Shown in pieces: positions 6,023 to 12,140 of a stretch of DNA of 12,140 nucleotides. Origin of the DNA: an uncultured Agathobaculum sp. (lineage in GTDB: Bacteria; Bacillota; Clostridia; Oscillospirales; Butyricicoccaceae); NCBI GenBank assembly GCA_934504345.1, contig CAKSVR010000057.1:1-12140 (forward strand). Reading direction: 5' to 3'. The notes under the pieces were generated by a model that was not told the DNA's origin, ran no database searches, and was given only the letters and a program-made list of their open reading frames with translations. Position 1 is the first letter of the stretch; each line of letters begins with the position of its first letter. The position numbers were made by a program, and so were the translations under genes.

Positions 6023-6142
6023 GCGGTGCATCCTGCTACTAAAATCTTGCGAAATGTGTTTGAGAAAAACGCGCGTATCTCTGCGAAAATCTGCTGAAAT
6101 GCGGGCTTCTGCGGGAGAATGCAGGCATGGCCGATGCACCGC
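6023..6142. repeat. Distant 10-bp inverted repeat upstream of the transporter gene
   Basis: GCGGTGCATC at 6023-6032 is the exact reverse complement of GATGCACCGC at 6133-6142, 100 bases apart. A direct repeat AATCTTGCGA (6043-6052 and 6151-6160) accompanies each arm. The first arm lies between the presumed -35 and -10 of the transporter gene. No gene is visible in 5948-6235. Confidence 0.45.
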
Positions 6143-6186
6143 TTTTATATAATCTTGCGATTGTGCCGCTTTGTGCGAAAACACAG

Positions 6187-6216
6187 AAAAACAGCGAACC
6201 GAAATGGTTCGCTGTT
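6187..6216 (-). terminator. pncB terminator
   Basis: On the minus strand an 11-base-pair perfect stem (6206-6216 with 6190-6200, 5-base loop) is followed by a run of T (complement of the A-run 6187-6191). It begins about 20 bases after the pncB stop, a standard intrinsic terminator separating pncB from the transporter gene. Confidence 0.85.
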
Positions 6217-6235
6217 CTGCTATAACCGTTTTTTG

Positions 6236-7678
6236 TCAGATACGGCAGGATTCCAGAAGCTCGTTCTTGCAGTTCCAGAGCTTTTTGGACAGGTCAACGA
6301 AGTAGGTCTGCGGGTTTTCGAAACGCTTGATCTGATCCCACAGGGTATCGACCTCGTTCATGCAATAGCTGCGGATGTCGTCGATGGACGGGCTGTTGTA
6401 TACGCATTTGCCCTTGTCGAACAGCTTGACGCGCAGCGGGCGCACGGTGTAGTTGGTGACGATGCGCTGCTTCCAGGTGTAGACCGGATGGAACAGCACA
6501 TAGGGGAGCGAGGAGTCGATGACTTCGTCGTGAACGGTCATCACATCGCCCAGCGCCTTACCGGTCTGGTTGTCGAACAGACGGTACACCTGCTTGAAAT
6601 GCGGCGTGGTGATCTTCTCGACGTTCTCGGATACTTTGATCTTCGGGATGATGTCGCCGTTCTCGTCCTCGACAGCGGCCAGCTTGTATACACCGCCGAA
6701 TACCGGCTCGGACTTGGAGGTGATGAGGCGCTCGCCGATGCCGAACGAATCGACGCAGGCACCCTGCGAGAGCAGGTCGCTCACGAGATACTCGTCGAGC
6801 GAGTTGGAGGCCATGATCTGCATATCCTCGAAACCGGCCTCGTTGAGCATCTTGCGGGCCTCGATGGAGAGGTAGGCAATGTCGCCGGAGTCCAGACGGA
6901 TGCCGCGCGGGCGGATGCCCTTTTCGGCCACCATTTCCTTTGCCACGCGGATGGCATTCGGCACACCGGATTTGAGTACATTATAGGTATCGACGAGGAA
7001 TACGCAGTTGTCCGGATAGATGTCCGCGTAAGCCTTGAACGCCTCGTACTCGCTGTCGAACATCTGCACCCAGGAGTGCGCCATCGTGCCGCCCGCCGGG
7101 ATCTGGTAATCGCGGTCGGACAGAACGCAGGCCGTGCCCTGACAGCCGCCGATGTAGGCAGCGCGTGCGCCGAGGACGGCGCCGTCATAGCCCTGTGCAC
7201 GGCGGGAGCCGAACTCGAGCACCACGCGGCCCTGTGCAGCGCGGGTGATGCGGTTTGCCTTGGTGGCGATAAGGGTCTGGTGGTTGATGGTGAGCAGGAT
7301 CATGGTTTCCACGAACTGCGCCTGGATCATCGGGCCGGCAACTGTAACGAGCGGCTCACCTGGGAATACCGGCGTGCCCTCGGGTACGGCCCAGACATCG
7401 CACTCGAACTCAAAGTCGCGCAGATAATTGAGGAACGACTCGGAGAAGCACTTGCGGCCGCGGAGATATGCAATATCTTCCTCGGTAAAACGCAGGTTCT
7501 TGAAGTATTCGATCAGCTGTTCCACACCGGCCATGATGGCATATCCGCCGCCGTCCGGTACACGGCGGAAGAACATATCGAAGTATGCGCGGCGATTGCC
7601 GATACCTTTTTCAAAGTATCCGTTCGCCATCGTAAACTCGTAAAAGTCGGTCAGCATGGTTAAATTTCTTTCGGTCAT
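6236..7678 (-). CDS. pncB: Nicotinate phosphoribosyltransferase
   Basis: A 480-residue cytoplasmic enzyme that joins nicotinate to phosphoribosyl pyrophosphate, with ATP, to give nicotinate mononucleotide in NAD salvage. Visible family motifs are LTDFYEFTMANGYF (9-22) for the N-terminal substrate region, EFGSRRAQG (155-163), GTMAHSW (197-203) with the His201 expected to be the phosphorylated histidine, RLDSGD (261-266) and DSFGIGERLITS (310-321) of the phosphate-binding core. The length suits the longer bacterial/eukaryotic-type NAPRTase. The ATG at 7678 has AAAGGGG (7691-7697 region) upstream; a later Met8 lacks any site. It has its own promoter, its own terminator and a palindrome at its predicted start point, and is divergent from the arginine operon. 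Confidence 0.95.
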   Translation of the reverse strand: MTERNLTMLTDFYEFTMANGYFEKGIGNRRAYFDMFFRRVPDGGGYAIMAGVEQLIEYFKNLRFTEEDIAYLRGRKCFSESFLNYLRDFEFECDVWAVPEGTPVFPGEPLVTVAGPMIQAQFVETMILLTINHQTLIATKANRITRAAQGRVVLEFGSRRAQGYDGAVLGARAAYIGGCQGTACVLSDRDYQIPAGGTMAHSWVQMFDSEYEAFKAYADIYPDNCVFLVDTYNVLKSGVPNAIRVAKEMVAEKGIRPRGIRLDSGDIAYLSIEARKMLNEAGFEDMQIMASNSLDEYLVSDLLSQGACVDSFGIGERLITSKSEPVFGGVYKLAAVEDENGDIIPKIKVSENVEKITTPHFKQVYRLFDNQTGKALGDVMTVHDEVIDSSLPYVLFHPVYTWKQRIVTNYTVRPLRVKLFDKGKCVYNSPSIDDIRSYCMNEVDTLWDQIKRFENPQTYFVDLSKKLWNCKNELLESCRI

Positions 7679-7733
7679 TGCGAAAAACGCCCCTTTGCGC
7701 CCGTATTGCGTGCGCTTTTATTCATTCCGTGCA

Positions 7734-7749
7734 TCTGTCTTGTCACAGA
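7734..7749. promoter_or_regulatory. Candidate repressor operator at the pncB transcription start
   Basis: TCTGT (7734-7738) and ACAGA (7745-7749) form a dyad around CTTGTC, lying at about +5 to +20 of the predicted pncB transcript. Niacin salvage genes in Firmicutes are often repressed by NiaR (YrxA), whose operators are short TGT/ACA dyads. The dyad is seen; the identity of the regulator is inference. Confidence 0.35.
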
Positions 7750-7760
7750 GCATTTATACT

Positions 7761-7789
7761 ATAATAGTACGATTCTGCGAAAAGTGCAA
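7761..7789 (-). promoter_or_regulatory. pncB promoter
   Basis: On the minus strand TTGCAC (7784-7789) and TATTAT (7761-7766) are separated by 17 bases. Predicted start is near 7754 and the leader is about 76 bases. Confidence 0.65.
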
Positions 7790-7798
7790 GCATTATTT

Positions 7799-7835
7799 AG
7801 TGGATTAAAATTCGCAGCATGAATATTTATGCATT
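7799..7835. promoter_or_regulatory. Two ARG-box-like sites between pncB and argG
   Basis: Compared with the ARG box consensus (TGAAT-WWWW-ATTCA core), 7799-7816 matches 8 of 10 core bases (TGGAT TAAA ATTCG) and 7818-7835 matches 9 of 10 (TGAAT ATTT ATGCA). They are nearly adjacent, as paired ArgR half-operators usually are, and lie between the divergent -35 boxes of pncB and argG. The AT-rich dyad at 7838-7850 may be a third weak site. The consensus is established knowledge; ArgR binding here is inferred. Confidence 0.55.
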
Positions 7836-7859
7836 TCATAAAATATTTATAAATTCTGC

Positions 7860-7888
7860 TTGCCAAATGGGAATGGCGGTAGTATAAT
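7860..7888 (+). promoter_or_regulatory. Promoter of the arginine operon
   Basis: TTGCCA (7860-7865) and a perfect TATAAT (7883-7888) are 17 bases apart. The predicted start is near 7895, leaving a leader of about 35 bases, too short for a riboswitch or attenuator. Confidence 0.8.
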
Positions 7889-7915
7889 AAGACCATCGAA
7901 AAAAACGCAGAATGC

Positions 7916-7920
7916 GGAGG
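7916..7920 (+). promoter_or_regulatory. Ribosome binding site fixing the argG start at 7930
   Basis: GGAGG stands 9 bases before ATG 7930. An in-frame ATG at 7912 overlaps this site and has no site of its own, so the shorter protein is preferred. Confidence 0.8.
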
Positions 7921-7929
7921 TCGAAAAAC

Positions 7930-9183
7930 ATGGAAAAGAAATATAACAAGGTAGTTCTCGCGTACTCCGGCGGTCTGGATACTTCGGTACTCATTCCGTG
8001 GTTGAAGGAGCATTACGGCTGCGAGGTCATCGCGGTTTCCGGCAATGTCGGTCAGGGCACCGAGCTGGACGGTCTGGAGGAGAAGGCTCTCAAGACCGGC
8101 GCTTCCAAGCTGTACATCGAGGATCTGACCAAGGATTTCGTTGATGACTACATCATCCCGACCATGAAGGCCGGCGCCACCTACGAGCAGTACCTGCTGG
8201 GTACCTCGTTCGCCCGCCCGATCATTGCAAAGCGCATCGTTGATATTGCCCTCAAGGAGGGCGCGGATGCTATCTGCCACGGCTGCACCGGCAAGGGCAA
8301 CGATCAGGTTCGTTTCGAGCTGGCCATCCACGCATTTGCACCGCAGATGGACATCATCGCTCCGTGGCGTTTCTGGGAGCTGAACAGCCGTGAAAAGGAG
8401 ATCGAGTACGCAGAGGCGCACAACATCCCGCTGAAGATCAACAAGGAAACCAACTACTCCAAGGATAAGAACCTGTGGCACCTGAGCCATGAGGGTCTGG
8501 ATCTTGAGCTGCCGTCCAACGAAGCACCGATCAACAAGCCGGGCTTCCTCGAGCTGGGCGTTTCCCCGGAAATGGCACCGGACAAGCCGACTTACGTTAC
8601 CATCCACTTCGAAAAGGGCGTTCCGACCGCTGTTGACGGCGAGAAGCTGGAGTCCGTTGCCCTGATCGAGAAGCTGAACAAGCTCGGCGGCGAGAACGGC
8701 ATCGGCATCCTCGACATCGTTGAGAATCGTCTGGTCGGCATGAAGAGCCGCGGCGTATACGAAACCCCGGGCGGTGCGATCCTGTACGCAGCTCATGCAA
8801 AGCTCGAGGAGATCACCCTCGACAAGGAAACCTCGCACTACAAGAATCAGGTTGCTCTCAAGTTCGGCGAGCTGGTCTACAACGGCCAGTGGTACACGCC
8901 GCTTCGCAAGGCGCTCTCCGCATTCGTTGATTCCACGCAGGAAACCGTTACCGGCGATGTGAAGCTCAAGCTCTACAAGGGCAACATCATCCCGGCTTCC
9001 GTAACCTCTCCGTACAGCCTGTACTCCGAGGATATGGCAACCTTTAACGAGGATGATTGCTACGATCAGGCAGATTCCGCAGGCTTCATCAACCTGTTCG
9101 GCCTGCCGCTCAAGGTACGCGCTCTGAACGATCAGATCCTGTACAAAAAGACCGGTGAGCACTTTCCGTCTGTTGAAAAGTAA
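7930..9183 (+). CDS. argG: Argininosuccinate synthase
   Basis: A 417-residue cytoplasmic enzyme that condenses citrulline and aspartate with ATP to form argininosuccinate, the penultimate arginine step. The N-terminal PP-loop AYSGGLDTS (11-19) binds ATP. GCTGKGNDQVRFE (118-130) is the conserved citrulline/aspartate contact region, and GTSFARPIIAKRIVDIA just before it (about 92-108) is typical of the family. The length is as expected. The start is ATG 7930. It is first in the operon argG-argH-argC-argJ; a 70-base gap with a strong hairpin separates it from argH. Codon choice (frequent GTT, TCC, CTC) looks slightly different from that in the neighbouring transporter genes and may reflect high expression. 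Function is secure. Confidence 0.97.
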   Translation: MEKKYNKVVLAYSGGLDTSVLIPWLKEHYGCEVIAVSGNVGQGTELDGLEEKALKTGASKLYIEDLTKDFVDDYIIPTMKAGATYEQYLLGTSFARPIIAKRIVDIALKEGADAICHGCTGKGNDQVRFELAIHAFAPQMDIIAPWRFWELNSREKEIEYAEAHNIPLKINKETNYSKDKNLWHLSHEGLDLELPSNEAPINKPGFLELGVSPEMAPDKPTYVTIHFEKGVPTAVDGEKLESVALIEKLNKLGGENGIGILDIVENRLVGMKSRGVYETPGGAILYAAHAKLEEITLDKETSHYKNQVALKFGELVYNGQWYTPLRKALSAFVDSTQETVTGDVKLKLYKGNIIPASVTSPYSLYSEDMATFNEDDCYDQADSAGFINLFGLPLKVRALNDQILYKKTGEHFPSVEK

Positions 9184-9196
9184 GTAAAAGAAATCG

Positions 9197-9227
9197 TAGG
9201 GCGGCACGCCCGTTGTGTGCCGCCCTA
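9197..9227. repeat. Hairpin between argG and argH
   Basis: TAGGGCGGCAC (9197-9207) pairs perfectly with 9217-9227 around a 9-base loop. What follows is TGAGTG, not a U-run, so it is not a canonical terminator. It may shield the 3' end of the argG message, lower argH expression, or be a copy of a REP-like intergenic palindrome. Confidence 0.7.
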
Positions 9228-9253
9228 TGAGTGTTTTGTGAGGTAACATAACT

Positions 9254-10648
9254 ATGGCAAAATTATGGGCAGGACGTTTCCAGAAGGAAACCGATCTGGT
9301 GGTAAACGACTTTAACTCTTCCATCCTGTTTGACTGCCGTTTGTATAAAGAGGATATTACGGGCTCGATCGCGCACGCTACCATGCTGGGCAAGCAGGGC
9401 ATCATCGAGGAGCATGAGGCCGAGAAGATCGTCGAGGGTCTGAAAGGCATCCTTCAGGACATCGAGGACGGCAAGGTAGAGTTCTCGCTCGATTACGAGG
9501 ACATTCACATGAATGTCGAGCAGCTGCTGACCGAGCGTATCGGTGACACCGGCAAGCGTCTGCACACCGGCCGTTCGAGAAACGATCAGGTCGCGCTCGA
9601 TATGCGTTTGTACGTCAAGAAGGAGATCAAGGAAGTCATCAAGCTCATTCTTGGCTTTATGAAGGCGCTGACGGCAAAGAGCCGCGAAAATCTGGATGCC
9701 GTTATGCCGGGCTATACGCACCTGCAGCGCGCACAGCCGACTACGTTCGCACATTACATGATGGCATACGCCAATATGCTCAAGCGTGACGTTTCCCGTT
9801 TGCAGGACTGCTATGAGCGCATGGATGAGATGCCGCTCGGCTCGGGCGCACTGGCTTCGACCACTTATCCGATCGACCGCGACTTCGTCCGTGAGCAGCT
9901 GGGCTTTGCCCGCCTGACTGACAACTCGCTCGACGGCGTATCCGACCGTGACTACTGCGTGGAGCTGCTCTCCGCACTGTCTATCCTGATGATGCACCTG
10001 TCCCGTCTGTCCGAGGAGATCATCTCGTGGTGCTCCTGGGAGTTCAAGTTCGTTGAGCTGGACGATGCGTACTCCACCGGCTCGTCCATCATGCCGCAGA
10101 AGAAGAACCCGGATGTCTGTGAGCTCATCCGCGGCAAGACCGGCCGTGTTTACGGCGCGCTGACGACCATGCTGACCGTACTCAAGGGTCTGCCGCTGGC
10201 CTACAACAAGGATATGCAGGAGGACAAGGAGGCCGTATTCGGCGCTATCGACACGGTAAAGCAGTGCCTCGAGGTATTCACACCGATGTTCTCCACCATG
10301 ACGCTGCGCCGCGACAATATGCGAAAGGCAGCTTCACGCGGCTTCATCAACGCGACCGACTGTGCGGACTATCTGACCAAAAAGGGCGTTCCGTTCCGCG
10401 ATGCGTACAAGACGGTGGGCCGTCTGGTAAATCAGTGCATCAAGGCGGACGAAACCCTCGAAACCATGACGATGCGCGACTTTGCAGCCATTTCCAATAA
10501 GTTCGGCGACGATGTATACGATGCACTCGACCTGCGTACCTGTGTTGCCGAACGTAAGGTCATCGGCGGCCCGGCTCCGCAGGAGGTAACCCGCCAGATT
10601 GATAAAATCGACAAGTTCATCGCGGAGGTTGAGGACGATGAAGCCTAA
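9254..10648 (+). CDS. argH: Argininosuccinate lyase
   Basis: A 464-residue enzyme of the fumarase/aspartase superfamily that splits argininosuccinate into arginine and fumarate. Evidence: the N-terminal WAGRFQ start typical of ArgH, HTGRSRNDQ (104-112), YTHLQRAQPTT with the proposed catalytic His156, and the mobile signature loop GSSIMPQKKNPD (276-287) carrying the catalytic serine. The length matches the family. The ATG at 9254 has GTGAGGT (9238-9244) upstream. Its last 11 bases overlap the start of argC, so translation is probably coupled. It would act as a cytoplasmic homotetramer with active sites shared between subunits. Confidence 0.97.
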   Translation: MAKLWAGRFQKETDLVVNDFNSSILFDCRLYKEDITGSIAHATMLGKQGIIEEHEAEKIVEGLKGILQDIEDGKVEFSLDYEDIHMNVEQLLTERIGDTGKRLHTGRSRNDQVALDMRLYVKKEIKEVIKLILGFMKALTAKSRENLDAVMPGYTHLQRAQPTTFAHYMMAYANMLKRDVSRLQDCYERMDEMPLGSGALASTTYPIDRDFVREQLGFARLTDNSLDGVSDRDYCVELLSALSILMMHLSRLSEEIISWCSWEFKFVELDDAYSTGSSIMPQKKNPDVCELIRGKTGRVYGALTTMLTVLKGLPLAYNKDMQEDKEAVFGAIDTVKQCLEVFTPMFSTMTLRRDNMRKAASRGFINATDCADYLTKKGVPFRDAYKTVGRLVNQCIKADETLETMTMRDFAAISNKFGDDVYDALDLRTCVAERKVIGGPAPQEVTRQIDKIDKFIAEVEDDEA

Positions 10649-11558
10649 AATTTATATCGACGGCAAAGAAGGCACGACCGGACTCCAGATTTACGAGCGC
10701 CTCGGCGGCCGCGACGACATCGAGCTGCTGCTCATCGATGAGGACAAGCGCAAGGACATCGAGGAGCGCCGCAAGTTCCTGAACGCAGCCGACATTGCGT
10801 TCCTGTGCCTGCCGGATGCGGCGGCGCGCGAGGCCGTTTCGCTCATCGAGAATGACACCACCCGTGTTATCGATGCCTCGACCGCGCATCGCACCGACCC
10901 GGACTGGGATTATGGATTTGCCGAGCTGTCCAAGGCGCACCGCGAAGCTATCAGAAATTCCAAGCGCGTTGCCAACCCGGGCTGTCACGCGAGCGGCTTT
11001 ATCTCCTCCGTGTATCCGCTGGCAGCGCACGGCGTTATCGCGGAGGACACCGCGCTGACCTGTGCTTCGCTGACCGGCTATTCCGGCGGCGGCAAGAAGA
11101 TGATCGCGGAGTATCAGGACGAAAACCGCGACCCGCGGCACGATTCCGAGCGTATTTACGGCCTGAACCTGCACCACAAGCACCTGCCGGAGATGGGCTA
11201 CATCTGCGGACTGATACAGGCGCCGGTGTTCGTTCCCATCGTTGGCGACTTCTACAAGGGCATGGCGACCACCGTCATGCTGCCCGGCGTGGATGCACAC
11301 CGCGTTCATGAAACGCTCGTGAAGCACTACGAGGGTCAGCAGCTCGTCACCGTGGCACCGTTCGGCGGGGAAGAGCCGATGATCTACGCCAATACGATGG
11401 CAGGTCACGACAGCCTCAAGCTGATCGTCTGCGGCCATGAGGAGCAGACCATTGTCACCGCGCTGTTTGACAATCTCGGCAAGGGCGCTTCGGGCGCTGC
11501 CGTGCAGAATATGAATATCATGCTCGGTCTGGATGAAACGACCGGCTTAAACCTCTGA
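10638..11558 (+). CDS. argC: N-acetyl-gamma-glutamyl-phosphate reductase, type 2
   Basis: A 306-residue NADPH-dependent reductase that turns N-acetylglutamyl phosphate into N-acetylglutamate semialdehyde. It is the shorter form (TIGR01851-like), shown by the N-terminus KIYIDGKEGTTGLQIYERL and the length near 310 rather than about 340. The catalytic Cys116 is in VANPGCHASGF. Residues GYSGGGKKMI follow in the substrate region. The start is ATG 10638, with GGAGG at 10624-10628, inside the end of argH; a longer in-frame reading from 10599 reads argH codons out of frame. The next gene, argJ, begins 21 bases after its stop. In many Clostridia the long ArgC is used with argJ, so the type 2 form here is worth noting. 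Confidence 0.93.
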   Translation: MKPKIYIDGKEGTTGLQIYERLGGRDDIELLLIDEDKRKDIEERRKFLNAADIAFLCLPDAAAREAVSLIENDTTRVIDASTAHRTDPDWDYGFAELSKAHREAIRNSKRVANPGCHASGFISSVYPLAAHGVIAEDTALTCASLTGYSGGGKKMIAEYQDENRDPRHDSERIYGLNLHHKHLPEMGYICGLIQAPVFVPIVGDFYKGMATTVMLPGVDAHRVHETLVKHYEGQQLVTVAPFGGEEPMIYANTMAGHDSLKLIVCGHEEQTIVTALFDNLGKGASGAAVQNMNIMLGLDETTGLNL

Positions 11559-11579
11559 TTTCAGCAGGAGGAAACAGTT

Positions 11580-12140
11580 ATGAAGATTATCGAAGGCGGC
11601 GTTTGTGCCGCAAAGGGCTTCAAGGCGGGCAGCGTGCGCTGCGGCGTCAAGGAAAGCCGCTTAAATGACGATACCGCGATCATTTTCAGCGAATGCGAAT
11701 GCACCGCAGCCGCGACCTACACGATGAACCGTGTCAAGGCCGCGCCGCTGTATGTCACGATGGAGCATCTTGAGGACGGCGTAGCACGCGCCATCGTTGC
11801 CAATGCGGGCAACGCGAACGCCTGTGCGCCGGACGGCATGGAGAACGCCCGCCGCATGGCGCAGGCAGCCGCAAAGCTGCTCGGCGTAGCCGAAACCGAC
11901 GTTGCCGTTGCATCCACCGGTGTTATCGGCCAGCGCCTCAACATCGAGTGCATCGAGGAGCACCTGCCGGAGCTTAAACTGGAGGACAACGCCTCCGAAA
12001 AGGCGAACCGCGCCATCATGACCACCGACACCAAGCCCAAGACGGCGGCTGTCGAGTTCACCATCGGCGGCAAGACCTGCCGCATCGGCGGCATCTGCAA
12101 GGGCAGCGGCATGATCCACCCGAACATGGGCACCATGCTG
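11580..12140 (+). CDS. argJ: Glutamate N-acetyltransferase ArgJ, 5' part (runs off window)
   Basis: An open frame of 187 codons without stop reaches the window end; the full protein is normally about 400 residues. ArgJ transfers acetyl from N-acetylornithine to glutamate (and in bifunctional forms also uses acetyl-CoA), recycling the acetyl group in the arginine pathway. Family features: IIEGGVCAAKGFKAG near the start, NAGNANAC (about 80-87), VASTGVIGQRL (about 119-129) and the processing region KGSGMIHPNMGTML (174-187). ArgJ precursors cut themselves before the Thr of this motif; here that is Thr185, preceded by Gly184 rather than the common Ala. ATG 11580 has AGGAGGAA at 11566-11573. It is the fourth gene of the operon; argB and argD may follow beyond the window. 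Confidence 0.95.
   Translation, partial: MKIIEGGVCAAKGFKAGSVRCGVKESRLNDDTAIIFSECECTAAATYTMNRVKAAPLYVTMEHLEDGVARAIVANAGNANACAPDGMENARRMAQAAAKLLGVAETDVAVASTGVIGQRLNIECIEEHLPELKLEDNASEKANRAIMTTDTKPKTAAVEFTIGGKTCRIGGICKGSGMIHPNMGTML

Noticed and set aside
6119..7663. 514-codon plus-strand frame opposite pncB
   Set aside because: Antisense to a well-supported enzyme, no recognisable domain, no good ribosome binding site.
7889..7929. Attenuator or riboswitch before argG
   Set aside because: The predicted leader is only about 35 bases and has no stem worth noting.
7759..9450. 563-codon minus-strand frame opposite argG
   Set aside because: Antisense to argG and runs through the shared promoter region; no motif seen.

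Overview
The window is about 12 kb of GC-rich chromosomal DNA (I judge it well above 50% GC by eye) from what looks like a Gram-positive anaerobe of the Clostridia, probably the Oscillospiraceae/Butyricicoccaceae group of gut bacteria. This rests on strong GGAGG-type ribosome binding sites before almost every gene, GTG starts, a PadR/HAAS pair, a split ThrE-type exporter, the short (type 2) form of ArgC, and AT-rich intergenic regions carrying structured repeats. The placement is inference. Nearly all coding sequence belongs to recognisable housekeeping families. I see no phage, CRISPR array, toxin-antitoxin or defence genes.

Layout. (1) 1-244: a strongly folded repeat-like element, then a good sigma-A promoter. 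(2) 245-3006, plus strand: a cardiolipin synthase, then the two halves of a ThrE-family threonine/serine exporter, closed by a bidirectional terminator at 3008-3041. (3) 3056-3698, minus strand: a PadR-family repressor overlapping a small HAAS-domain membrane protein, behind a near-consensus promoter whose -10 lies in a palindrome. (4) 3888-4379, plus strand: a small membrane protein of the COG2426 'small multidrug export' family. (5) 4380-4738: a 359-base gene-free gap between convergent genes, holding a 7-base tandem repeat and a MITE-like unit with about 40-base inverted ends and a chain of hairpins. (6) 4739-5947, minus strand: a major facilitator transporter, preceded by a 288-base regulatory gap with inverted repeats. 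(7) 6236-7678, minus strand: nicotinate phosphoribosyltransferase (pncB) with its own terminator. (8) 7679-7929: a divergent control region with a promoter for pncB, a promoter for argG, two ARG-box-like sites between them and a separate palindrome at the pncB start. (9) 7930-12140, plus strand: the arginine genes argG, argH, argC and the first 187 codons of argJ, which runs off the window.

How the genes work together. argG, argH, argC and argJ form one arginine biosynthesis operon: ArgJ and ArgC act in the acetylated-glutamate half, ArgG and ArgH convert citrulline to arginine. The ARG-box-like sites suggest ArgR control. pncB salvages nicotinate for NAD and has a repressor-type palindrome that could be a niacin-responsive operator. 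The cls-thrE group makes membrane lipid and exports amino acids. No clearly novel multi-gene system is visible. The most unusual material is in the non-coding DNA at 1-146 and 4380-4738.
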